This document shows, piece by piece, positions 43,779 through 52,108 of a stretch of DNA of 64,000 bases; the stretch's first letter is position 1, and each line of letters starts with the position of its first letter. The stretch lies in NCBI RefSeq assembly GCF_030064125.1, contig NZ_CP125957.1, positions 2,356,001-2,420,000 of the forward strand, in the 5' to 3' direction. A program made the position numbers and the translations under genes. Below the pieces are notes generated by a model, which was given only the letters and a program-made list of their open reading frames with translations, was not told where the DNA came from and did not search any database. The stretch comes from Pseudomonas sp. G2-4. Its GTDB lineage: Bacteria > Pseudomonadota > Gammaproteobacteria > Pseudomonadales > Pseudomonadaceae.

Positions 43779-43823
43779 GTATCGCGGTTGCTGATACATC
43801 GTATCCCTACATGCGATTAGTCA
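43779..43823 (+). promoter_or_regulatory. NodD-type LysR box, copy 2 (upstream of flavin monooxygenase)
   Basis: ATC-N9-GAT at 43781-43795 and 43803-43817, 22 bp apart, in a 45-bp block 38/45 identical to 42261-42305. It lies right after the Rieske ferredoxin stop and 173 bp upstream of the monooxygenase start. Confidence 0.7.
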
Positions 43824-43951
43824 AACGCCTGCTTTACCGAGAAAGTGAGCACAACGCGGTAGTGAATGCGCGCAGAAATACCCGGTAGCGAGGCCTGAAA
43901 TCGCTCCTGCATAACGCCAGCGTGAATAACAAGAATAAGAGTGAGACAAGC

Positions 43952-45076
43952 ATGAACTCAGTGAAAAAGGTGCTTATTGTCGGCGGTGGTATCGGTGGTC
44001 TATGTGCCGCAATCGCATTGCGTCGCAAAGGCATCGAAGTCGATCTTGTCGAACTCAAGACGCAGTGGACCGTCTACGGCGTCGGCATCCTCCAGCAGGG
44101 CAACGTCGTGCGTGAGATGGCCAAGCTGGGTGTGTTGGACGGCTATCTGGGCGCCGCCTTCGCGTTCGAGGATGTGACCCTCTCCAACACTGCCGGCGAG
44201 CAGTTGGCACGCCTTCCCGGCCAGCGCCTGGCCGGCCCCGAGTACCCAGCCAACGTCGGCATCTCGCGTCTGGCCCTGCATCAAGTCCTCAGTGAAACCA
44301 CGATTGCCCTGGGCGCCTCGATTCGCCTGGGCCTGAGCGTACAAACGCTGGAACAGGCGGGCGAGGGTGTCGATGTGCTGTTCACCGATAGCAGCCACGG
44401 CCGTTATGACCTGGTGGTGGGGGCTGATGGCCTGTACTCCCATCTGCGCGGTTTGCTGTTCGGCGAGCAGTACCAGCCGCGCTTCACTGGTCAATCGGTG
44501 TGGCGCTACAACTTTCCACGTACCGCTGGCGTTGATCATCTGGCGACCTTCCAGGGACCCGCCGGCAATGCCGGGCTGGTGCCGCTGGGGCACGACCAGA
44601 TGTATATGTTCATGACCTCCCATGAGCCCGGTAACCCGAGGATGGACGCCTCCACCCTGGCGTCCGAGATGCGCCAGCGCCTGAGCGGTTTCACCGGCCT
44701 GATCGGTGAACTGCGCGAGCAGATCAGCAACAGCGACCTGGTCGTCTACAAACCGCTGGAAGTGGTGTTCGTCAGCGAGCCTTGGTACCGCGGCCGTATC
44801 GTGCTGATCGGCGATGCGGTGCACGCCACGACGCCGCACCTGGGTCAGGGCGCTGGCATGGCCATTGAAGATGCGGTTGTGCTGGGCGAGGAGCTGGTCG
44901 CCGGTGGCAGCGTCGAACAGCAGCTCGAACGCTTTATGGCGCGCCGTTATGAGCGCTGCAAATTCATCAGCGAAAGCTCGGAGCTGGTGGGTGAAAAGGA
45001 AACTGCCCACGACAGCAGCTTTGACCGGGTCGGCTTGGTCAGGCGGATGATCGAGTTCACGGCAGTGGCCATCTGA
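43952..45076 (+). CDS. FAD-dependent monooxygenase (aromatic hydroxylase type)
   Basis: About 374 residues from the ATG at 43952; a GTG start at 43922 is possible. It has the N-terminal FAD fold 'VLIVGGGIGGLCAAIALRRKG', the central DG motif 'DLVVGADGLYSHLRGL' and the 'GRIVLIGDAVHATTPHLGQGAGMAIEDAVVL' GD motif, all hallmarks of single-component class A flavoprotein hydroxylases. These add one oxygen to a phenol-like ring using NAD(P)H. It has its own box-controlled promoter region. It would hydroxylate the ring before cleavage by the VOC enzyme. Confidence 0.92.
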   Translation: MNSVKKVLIVGGGIGGLCAAIALRRKGIEVDLVELKTQWTVYGVGILQQGNVVREMAKLGVLDGYLGAAFAFEDVTLSNTAGEQLARLPGQRLAGPEYPANVGISRLALHQVLSETTIALGASIRLGLSVQTLEQAGEGVDVLFTDSSHGRYDLVVGADGLYSHLRGLLFGEQYQPRFTGQSVWRYNFPRTAGVDHLATFQGPAGNAGLVPLGHDQMYMFMTSHEPGNPRMDASTLASEMRQRLSGFTGLIGELREQISNSDLVVYKPLEVVFVSEPWYRGRIVLIGDAVHATTPHLGQGAGMAIEDAVVLGEELVAGGSVEQQLERFMARRYERCKFISESSELVGEKETAHDSSFDRVGLVRRMIEFTAVAI

Positions 45077-45203
45077 GGCTCCGGCAGGACTGATTTCGCT
45101 CTCCCATGGATGTTTCATGCCCGCGCAGGCTTGGCCTGGCTCGCCAGCGGGCGCTGTTTACCAGAAGAGCTGACATACAACAACAATAAAGAGGGTTACT
45201 TCG

Positions 45204-46883
45204 ATGGCTACTCGCAAGTTCGCTGCCTCGCGGCGCGTCCCCTTCACCCTGACCCTCGCGGCCAGCCTGGGGCTTGGCGCTTCGGCTGCCCAGGCGTTTC
45301 AGATCGATTCCGGCAATCCCGATCTCAGCTTGCGCTGGGACAACACGCTGAAGTACAGCGCGGCCTGGCGCCTGAAGGACCCCAGCAGCAAGCTCAGCCA
45401 GGGGCAGACGGCGCTGAACCAGAATGACGGCGATAACAACTTTGGAAAAGGGCTGATCTCCAATCGCCTGGATATTCTTTCCGAACTGGACATCGGCTTT
45501 CACGACTTCGGCGCTCGCCTGAGCGGTGCGGCCTGGTATGACACCGTGTACCAGGACAGCAACGACAATAACGACGCCGCCAGTGCCAACCAACGCTCGG
45601 TCGGCTTCGACGAATTCACCAGCGACACGCGTCATCTGCATGGTGGCGATGGTGAAATACTGGACGCCTTTGTCTACTGGAACGGTGAACTGGCCGAGCG
45701 TGCCATGTCGGTTCGTGTGGGGCGCCACGGCCTGATCTGGGGTGAGAGTCTGTTCTTCGGTGCCAATGGCATTGCCGGTGCCATGGCGCCGGTGGACGTG
45801 GTCAAGGCGCAATCAGTGCCCAATACCCAGTTCAAGGAAATCACCCGGCCGGTCAATCAGCTATCGACCACTTACCAACTGACCGATGACATGTCGCTGG
45901 GCGCGTTCTACCAGTTTGAGTGGGAAGAGACTCGCCTGCCCGGCTCCGGAAGCTACTTTTCTACCAGCGATACCCTCGGCGAAGGCAATGAGCGGCTGAT
46001 CGTTGGCGGGCCATTCCCGCCTTTCCTTGGTGGTAATGCCAATAGCCCGGCAGCGTTCTTCCATGGCAAAGACAAGAAAGCCAGAAGCTCCGGCCAAGGC
46101 GGACTGCAGCTCAAATACACGACCGGGACCGTGGATTACGGCCTGTACGCGCTCCAGTATCACGAGAAAACCCCAACGCTGTATATGAAACCGAATGCCA
46201 CCGGGCCTGACTTCAGTACCGGGAAAATCGGTGAGTACTCCTGGGTTTACCCGGAAGATATTCGTGTCCTGGGCGCCAGCTTCGCCACCACTGTCGACGA
46301 ATACAGCTTTGCCGGTGAGGCATCGACGCGCTGGAACATGCCGTTGGTATCCAGTGGCCAGACGGTCCTGCCGGGCGTCGAGGCGGACAACAACGATGAC
46401 GCTCTGTACGCCGTTGGCCGTACGGCCCATGTCAACCTCAACGTACTGGCATCGCTGGGGCCTTCCTTCATCGCCAATGAAGCCAGCCTGATCGGGGAGG
46501 TGGCCTGGAACCGAGTGCTGTCCGTGACCAAGAACCGCGCAGCCCTGGACCCCAACTCAACGGATGACGGCCTGGGCCTCAAATTGGTGTACACGCCTAC
46601 CTATCGGCAGTTCTTCCCGGGTGTGGATATCGGTATTCCGATGGGCATCAGCTACTTCCCCATGGGTAAGTCGGCCGCGGTCAGCGGGTTCGGCCCGGAT
46701 AAAGGCGGCGACATGAACATTGGTATCACCGCTACCTATCTGGACCAGGTGACCTTTGGGCTGACCTATACCCACTTCTACGGACCCGAGGACACCACCC
46801 TCGACGCTGCCAACCACTTTAACTACAAGCAGTCGTTGAAGGACCGGGACTACCTGGCTTTCTCCGTCAAGACCACGTTCTAA
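45204..46883 (+). CDS. DUF1302 family outer-membrane porin
   Basis: This 559-residue protein has a long signal peptide (to about residue 34, ending AAQA) and a beta-rich mature part starting 'FQIDSGNPDLSLRWDNTLKYSAAWRLKD', the standard start of DUF1302 proteins, ending with phenylalanine ('FSVKTTF') as outer-membrane barrels do. These proteins often occur with DUF1329, a YCF48-like protein and an RND/MMPL permease, as here. The set is thought to handle poorly soluble substrates. The ribosome site is AGAGGG. Confidence 0.93.
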   Translation: MATRKFAASRRVPFTLTLAASLGLGASAAQAFQIDSGNPDLSLRWDNTLKYSAAWRLKDPSSKLSQGQTALNQNDGDNNFGKGLISNRLDILSELDIGFHDFGARLSGAAWYDTVYQDSNDNNDAASANQRSVGFDEFTSDTRHLHGGDGEILDAFVYWNGELAERAMSVRVGRHGLIWGESLFFGANGIAGAMAPVDVVKAQSVPNTQFKEITRPVNQLSTTYQLTDDMSLGAFYQFEWEETRLPGSGSYFSTSDTLGEGNERLIVGGPFPPFLGGNANSPAAFFHGKDKKARSSGQGGLQLKYTTGTVDYGLYALQYHEKTPTLYMKPNATGPDFSTGKIGEYSWVYPEDIRVLGASFATTVDEYSFAGEASTRWNMPLVSSGQTVLPGVEADNNDDALYAVGRTAHVNLNVLASLGPSFIANEASLIGEVAWNRVLSVTKNRAALDPNSTDDGLGLKLVYTPTYRQFFPGVDIGIPMGISYFPMGKSAAVSGFGPDKGGDMNIGITATYLDQVTFGLTYTHFYGPEDTTLDAANHFNYKQSLKDRDYLAFSVKTTF

Positions 46884-46895
46884 GAGGATTCGCGC

Positions 46896-48260
46896 ATGAC
46901 CATTCAGTTCACTCTAAAGGCCTTGTGCTTAACCCTGCTGGCCGCCGCCGCGCCGATGACCTTGGCCGCCAGCGTTGAACAAGCGGCTGAGCTGGGCAAG
47001 ACCCTGACACCCTTCGGTGCAGAGAAAGCCGGTAATGCCGACGGCAGCATTCCGGCCTGGGATGGCGGCTACACCAAGGTCGATCCGGCTTACAAACCGG
47101 GGGGCAAGCGTAGCGATCCGTTTGCCGCGGACAAACCGTTGTACAGCATCACCGCCCAGAACCTGGCCAAGTACGCCGACAAGCTCAGCGACGGCACCAA
47201 GGAGCTGTTCAAGCGCTTCCCGGACACCTATCGCATCGATGTGTATCCGACCCGGCGCACGGCGGCCGCGCCGCAGTGGGTCTATGACAACACGCTCAAG
47301 AATGCGACCCGCGCCAAACTGGTCACCAGCAGCGCCGGCCTGATCCCTGATGGTGCCTATGGCGGGATCCCGTTTCCGATTCCACAGAACGGCACCGAAG
47401 CCATCTGGAACCACCTGCTGAACTGGCGTGGCACCTCGGTGGCGGCGCATTTTCGCCACTATCTGATGACGGCCGACGGCAACCAGGTGATGACCAGCGA
47501 CGGCCTGTTGACCCAGGAGATGCCCTACTACTTCGAGGAGGGCGGCCCAGAGAACTACTCGGGCGACTACTGGCAGGTGCACTTTGTCAATTCCGGCCCG
47601 GCGATTCGTGCCGGCGAGCAAATCCTGGGGCGGGAGAACATCAATGGTGACAAATCCCAGGCCCATGTCTATTTGAGCGGCCAGCGCCGAGTGCGCACGC
47701 TGCCCAACGCTTGCTGCGATACCCCTACGCCGTCCACTGCCGGGGTCATGTCCTTCGACGAACTGTTCGTGTGGCAGGGACGTACGGACCGGTTCGACTG
47801 GAAACTGGTGGGCAAGCAGGAAATGTATGTTCCCTACAACACGAACAAGGTGCAGGCGGCCGCCCGGCCGGAAGACCTGTTCGCCAAGCACCATCTGAAT
47901 CCTGACTACGTGCGTTGGGAGTTGCACCGCGTTTGGGTAGTCGAGTCGACGTTGGCCGCCGGCAAGCGTCACCAGTTGCCCAAAGGCCGCTACTACCTCG
48001 ACGAAGACACGTGGCAAGCCCTGCTCGGCGACCGTTGGGACGCCAGCGGCCAACTGGCCAAGACCCTCTGGTCGCTGCCTTCCGTATTGCCCGACCTGCC
48101 AGGCCTGGTGCAACTGTCGGCCGGTTTCTATGACCTGACCTCCGGCGCGTGGTTTATCCAGAACCTCTACGCCGGATTGCCGGAGCAGTATCACGCGGTC
48201 GATCGCTACAAGGCCTCCGAGTTCTCGCCAGCGGCGATGGCCGGGCGCGGCGTGCGTTGA
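46896..48260 (+). CDS. DUF1329 family periplasmic/outer-membrane protein
   Basis: This 454-residue protein has a signal peptide (about 1-25). The mature start 'SVEQAAELGKTLTPFGAEKAGNADGSIPAWDGGY' is characteristic of DUF1329. The fold is related to lipoprotein localisation (LolA/LolB-like), consistent with moving hydrophobic molecules between membranes. It starts 12 bp after the DUF1302 gene, and a strong hairpin follows its stop. Confidence 0.93.
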   Translation: MTIQFTLKALCLTLLAAAAPMTLAASVEQAAELGKTLTPFGAEKAGNADGSIPAWDGGYTKVDPAYKPGGKRSDPFAADKPLYSITAQNLAKYADKLSDGTKELFKRFPDTYRIDVYPTRRTAAAPQWVYDNTLKNATRAKLVTSSAGLIPDGAYGGIPFPIPQNGTEAIWNHLLNWRGTSVAAHFRHYLMTADGNQVMTSDGLLTQEMPYYFEEGGPENYSGDYWQVHFVNSGPAIRAGEQILGRENINGDKSQAHVYLSGQRRVRTLPNACCDTPTPSTAGVMSFDELFVWQGRTDRFDWKLVGKQEMYVPYNTNKVQAAARPEDLFAKHHLNPDYVRWELHRVWVVESTLAAGKRHQLPKGRYYLDEDTWQALLGDRWDASGQLAKTLWSLPSVLPDLPGLVQLSAGFYDLTSGAWFIQNLYAGLPEQYHAVDRYKASEFSPAAMAGRGVR

Positions 48261-48276
48261 GTCTGAGCTGAGCGTG

Positions 48277-48302
48277 AAGGGCAGGCCTGTTGGCCTGCCC
48301 TT
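48277..48302 (+). terminator. Strong hairpin within the transport operon
   Basis: An 11-bp perfect stem, AAGGGCAGGCC / GGCCTGCCCTT, with a TGTT loop, 17 bp after the DUF1329 stop. Only two Ts follow, so it is likely a partial terminator or an mRNA-stabilising 3' end that sets a lower dose for the genes downstream. Confidence 0.55.
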
Positions 48303-48331
48303 GGGGTGCGAGTGTTTTTCCGAGGTGGGTT

Positions 48332-49435
48332 ATGAACAGAATCAGTCAGGCGGGCGCCTTGCTCTTGGCCTTGTATTTGCCCTTCGCCACGAGCGAATGC
48401 CTGGCAGGGCCCAACACCGTGGGCGCGCCGCTGAACACCCCGGCCATGGTGGTACCGGCTGCGCAGAAGAGCGTGTTGCTCGATCTGGCGCGGGCCGGCA
48501 CACGTGTGGTGGCCGTGGGCGAGCGTGGCTTGGTGCTGCTTTCCGACGACAACGGGCAAAGCTGGCGTCAGGCATCGGTGCCGGTATCGGTCAGCCTGAC
48601 GGCGGTGCAGTTCGTCGACGCGCAACAGGGTTGGGCCGTTGGTCACGCTGGCGTGGTATTGGTCACGCGTGATGGTGGCGAGCACTGGACGTTGCAACTC
48701 GACGGCGCACGCGCGGCGCAGCTCGAACTGGAAACAGCCAAGGCCGACCAGGCCACGGCTGCCAATCTGGATGACGCATTGGCCCGCGTACAAAATGCCG
48801 AGCGTCTCGTCGCCGATGGTGCGGACAAGCCCTTCCTGGCGCTCGAATTCATCGATGCACAACATGGGCTGATCGTGGGTGCCTACGGGCTGGCGCTGTG
48901 GACCGCCGATGGCGGCGCCACCTGGCAGTCGCGGATGGGGCACATCGCCAACCCGAACGGGATGCACCTGTACGCCATCAGTCACGAGGGTTCGCGCTGG
49001 TTCCTGGCTGGCGAGCAGGGCTATTTGGCGCGTTCGGATGACGACGCGGTTTCGTTCAGTCAGCTGCAAAGCCCTTACGAAGGCAGCTTCTTCACCCTGC
49101 AGAGCCGCGCCGATGGCGCCCTGTTGGTGGGCGGTCTGAGGGGCAACGCCTTTATCTCCAAGGATGGTGGCGACAGCTTCCAACGCCTGTCAGTGCCCAT
49201 GCCGATTTCATTCAACGACGCCACCCGCCTGGCCGACGGCCGGGTGCTCCTGGTCAACCAGAGCGGCGTGCTGTTTCGCAACGGCGAGCAGACCGGGGCG
49301 GCGCTGCTACCACTGGGCAAGCCCTTGGGCAGGCCCGTTTCAAGTCTGGTCGAGGCCGCCGATGGCAGCCTGATCGTCGCCGGTTTCACTGGGCTGCAGC
49401 GTATTGCGCAGCCATCCACTGCCGCTTCGGAGTGA
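48332..49435 (+). CDS. YCF48-like (BNR/photosystem II stability factor-like) beta-propeller protein
   Basis: About 367 residues from the ATG at 48332 (GAGGTGGG ribosome site). A signal peptide (about 1-25) is followed by repeated motifs such as 'VGERGLVLLSDDNGQSWRQ', 'VGHAGVVLVTRDGGEHWTL' and 'VGAYGLALWTADGGATWQSR', which are blades of a seven-bladed propeller of the YCF48/HCF136 class. In bacteria this type is regularly found beside RND/MMPL permeases. It should act in the periplasm, probably as a partner of the adjacent permease, not as a photosystem protein. Confidence 0.9.
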   Translation: MNRISQAGALLLALYLPFATSECLAGPNTVGAPLNTPAMVVPAAQKSVLLDLARAGTRVVAVGERGLVLLSDDNGQSWRQASVPVSVSLTAVQFVDAQQGWAVGHAGVVLVTRDGGEHWTLQLDGARAAQLELETAKADQATAANLDDALARVQNAERLVADGADKPFLALEFIDAQHGLIVGAYGLALWTADGGATWQSRMGHIANPNGMHLYAISHEGSRWFLAGEQGYLARSDDDAVSFSQLQSPYEGSFFTLQSRADGALLVGGLRGNAFISKDGGDSFQRLSVPMPISFNDATRLADGRVLLVNQSGVLFRNGEQTGAALLPLGKPLGRPVSSLVEAADGSLIVAGFTGLQRIAQPSTAASE

Positions 49436-49439
49436 GGTT

Positions 49440-51974
49440 ATGACGTCCCCTAGCAATTTCACCCCGTCGCCTTTGAATGCCTTCGATGATTTTGATCCGC
49501 GTTCCGGCTCGGTACTCGAACGAGCCCTGTTCAACCATCGCCTGTGGGTGCTGCTGTTGTGCCTGGCGACCACGCTGGTGCTCGGTTGGCAGTCCAGCCG
49601 TGTCGAGCTGAACGCCAGCTTCGAAAAAATGATCCCCACCCAGCATCCGTACATTGCCAATTACCTTGAGCACCAACAGGAACTGAGCGGGCTGGGTAAC
49701 GCGGTGCGCATCGCCGTGGTCAACAAGCGGGGTGACATCTACGACAGCGCCTACCTCAAGACCCTGCAGGCGTTGAGCGACAAAATCTATCTGCTGCCCG
49801 GCGTCGACCGTGCGTACATGAAGTCGCTATGGACACCGGCCACGCGCTGGGTGGCGGTGACCGAAGCGGGCCTGGACGGTGGACCGGTGATTCCGGACAA
49901 CTACGATGGTGGCGACGCCAGCCTCGCGGCATTGCGGCGCAATGTGCAGTTGTCCAACGAGATCGGCCAGTTGGTGGCTTTCGACCACGCTTCGAGCATC
50001 ATCCATGTACCGCTGCTGCAGCGCACCCCCGACGGCCAGCCGCTGGACTACACCAAGCTGTCGCAACAACTGGAGTCGCTGCGCAGCCAGTACCAGAGCG
50101 ATAGCATCGACATTCGTATCACTGGTTTCGCCAAGAAAGTCGGTGACCTGATTGCCGGTCTGCGGCAGATCCTGATGTTCTTTGCCGTGGCCATCCTGAT
50201 CACCGCCGTGGTGCTCTACTGGTATACCCGCTGCATCCGCAGCACCTTGCTGGTGGTGTTCTGCTCGCTGGTGGCGGTGGTCTGGCAGCTCGGCCTGCTG
50301 CCGTTGCTGGGCTATCAACTGGATCCCTATTCGGTGCTGGTGCCGTTCCTGGTGTTTGCCATTGGCATGAGCCATGGCGCACAGAAGATGAACGGCATCA
50401 TGCAGGACATCGGTCGTGGCATGCACCGTGTGGTCGCCGCGCGCTTCACCTTTCGTCGTCTGTTCCTCGCCGGTCTCACCGCGCTGCTCTGCGACGCGGT
50501 GGGCTTTGCGGTGCTGATGATCATCAAGATCCAGGTGATCCAGGACCTGGCGATGATCGCCAGTATCGGTGTGGCCGTGCTGATCTTCACCAATCTGATC
50601 CTGTTGCCGGTACTGCTTTCCTATGTGGGTGTCAGCCGCCGTGCTGCGCGGCTGAGTTTGAAAAGCGAGCACGCCGAACAAGCCGGCCAGAATCGCCACG
50701 GGTTCTGGCGCTTCCTCGACCTGTTCACCCAGCGTCGCTGGGCTGCGCTGTGCATTGCCCTGAGCCTGGCACTGGCGACTGTCGGCTTCGTGGTCAGCCT
50801 GCAATTGAAAGTCGGCGATCTCGACGCCGGTGCCCCGGAGTTGCGGGCTGACTCGCGCTACAACCAGGATGATGCGTTTCTGACCCAACATTACGGCGCC
50901 AGCAGCGATCTGTTCGCGGTCATGATCAAGACGCCGGCCAGTGCCTGTTCGCGCTACGACATCCTGAGCAAGGTCGATGCCCTCGACTGGCAATTGCGCA
51001 CCTTGCCAGGCGTGGATTCGACCAACTCCCTGGCGTTGCTTAACCGTCGGATGCTGGTCGGCCTCAGTGAAGGCAGCCCGAAGTGGTACGAGCTGCAGAA
51101 CAACCAGGCGATGCTCAACATGGTCACCGCCGGGGCGCCGCGCGGGCTGTACAACGAGGACTGCAGCCTGCTGACACTGTATGTCTACCTCTCCGACCAC
51201 AAGGCGCAGACCCTGACCCGGCTGGTGGAGCATGTCGAACAGTTCGCTGCGGCGAACAATACCGACGAGGTGCAGTTCCTCCTTGCCGCTGGCAACGCCG
51301 GGATCGAGGCCGCGACCAATATCGTGGTCAGTCAGGCCAATCGCGAAATGTTGTTCTGGGTCTACGGCGCGGTGATCCTGCTGTGCCTGATTACCTTCCG
51401 CTCCTGGCGCGCCACGATCTGTGCGGTGATTCCACTGATGCTCACCTCGATCCTCTGTGAAGCGCTGATGGTCTGGCTGAACATCGGCGTCAAGGTCGCG
51501 ACCCTGCCGGTCATCGCCCTTGGCGTGGGCATCGGTGTCGACTACGCGCTGTACGTGATGAGCATCCTGCTCGGTCATATGCGCCAGGGCACAAGCCTGT
51601 CGGAGTCGTATTACCGGGCACTGCTGTCCACCGGCAAGGTGGTGATGCTGACCGGTGTGACCCTGGCTATCGGTGTTGCCACCTGGATGCTTTCGCCGAT
51701 CAAGTTCCAGGCCGACATGGGCGTACTGCTGGCCTTCATGTTCGTCTGGAACATGGTCGGTGCGCTGGTTCTGCTGCCGGCCCTGGCTCACTTCCTGTTG
51801 CCAAGCAAGCGTGTCAGCAAGGGGCAGGTCGAGCCTGAGTTCCGGGATGAGGCCAGTCGTCCGGTGAATGTACCGCTGATGGCCGCCACGGCGGAGGAGG
51901 CCAAGGTATCGCGCTCGCCGAGCAAGAAGACTTCCGGTCACGTTCAAACAGCGGCTAATCCAGTCGCGCCATAA
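49440..51974 (+). CDS. MMPL/RND family permease
   Basis: About 844 residues from the ATG at 49440 (GAGG ribosome site). There are two repeats of one membrane segment, a large periplasmic loop and five further segments. A long loop lies at about 70-230 and another at about 465-630. The segment 'IALGVGIGVDYALYVMSILLGHMRQG' near 700 marks the RND/MMPL transporters. The C-terminal tail is hydrophilic. The permease lies between the YCF48-like protein and an MFS gene, behind the DUF1302/DUF1329 pair. Together they could move a hydrophobic substrate or product across the envelope. Confidence 0.93.
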   Translation: MTSPSNFTPSPLNAFDDFDPRSGSVLERALFNHRLWVLLLCLATTLVLGWQSSRVELNASFEKMIPTQHPYIANYLEHQQELSGLGNAVRIAVVNKRGDIYDSAYLKTLQALSDKIYLLPGVDRAYMKSLWTPATRWVAVTEAGLDGGPVIPDNYDGGDASLAALRRNVQLSNEIGQLVAFDHASSIIHVPLLQRTPDGQPLDYTKLSQQLESLRSQYQSDSIDIRITGFAKKVGDLIAGLRQILMFFAVAILITAVVLYWYTRCIRSTLLVVFCSLVAVVWQLGLLPLLGYQLDPYSVLVPFLVFAIGMSHGAQKMNGIMQDIGRGMHRVVAARFTFRRLFLAGLTALLCDAVGFAVLMIIKIQVIQDLAMIASIGVAVLIFTNLILLPVLLSYVGVSRRAARLSLKSEHAEQAGQNRHGFWRFLDLFTQRRWAALCIALSLALATVGFVVSLQLKVGDLDAGAPELRADSRYNQDDAFLTQHYGASSDLFAVMIKTPASACSRYDILSKVDALDWQLRTLPGVDSTNSLALLNRRMLVGLSEGSPKWYELQNNQAMLNMVTAGAPRGLYNEDCSLLTLYVYLSDHKAQTLTRLVEHVEQFAAANNTDEVQFLLAAGNAGIEAATNIVVSQANREMLFWVYGAVILLCLITFRSWRATICAVIPLMLTSILCEALMVWLNIGVKVATLPVIALGVGIGVDYALYVMSILLGHMRQGTSLSESYYRALLSTGKVVMLTGVTLAIGVATWMLSPIKFQADMGVLLAFMFVWNMVGALVLLPALAHFLLPSKRVSKGQVEPEFRDEASRPVNVPLMAATAEEAKVSRSPSKKTSGHVQTAANPVAP

Positions 51975-51991
51975 CAAGAAAGGACTTTGCC

Positions 51992-52108
51992 ATGCCTCGT
52001 CTGTACCTGTTTCAGCAGCCTCTCTGGCTTGACCTTATTGCCGGCCTGAGCGCCTTCGGTATGGCGTTTTGCGCGGCCCAACCCTCGGAGGTGCACGATG
52101 AACGTTGA
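51992..52108 (+). CDS. 38-residue ORF translationally coupled to the MFS gene
   Basis: ATG at 51992 follows an AAAGGAC ribosome site. The product MPRLYLFQQPLWLDLIAGLS, then AFGMAFCAAQPSEVHDER, has one short hydrophobic stretch (about residues 12-29). Its stop overlaps the MFS start codon region by 11 bp, which is a classic coupling arrangement. It could be a real small membrane protein or only a leader that controls translation of the MFS gene. No family recognised. Confidence 0.45.
   Translation: MPRLYLFQQPLWLDLIAGLSAFGMAFCAAQPSEVHDER

Noticed and set aside
49827..51977. A 716-codon open frame antisense to the MMPL permease
   Set aside because: It is the high-GC mirror of a clearly real gene, is rich in His, Gln and Arg, and has no ribosome site or recognisable domain.
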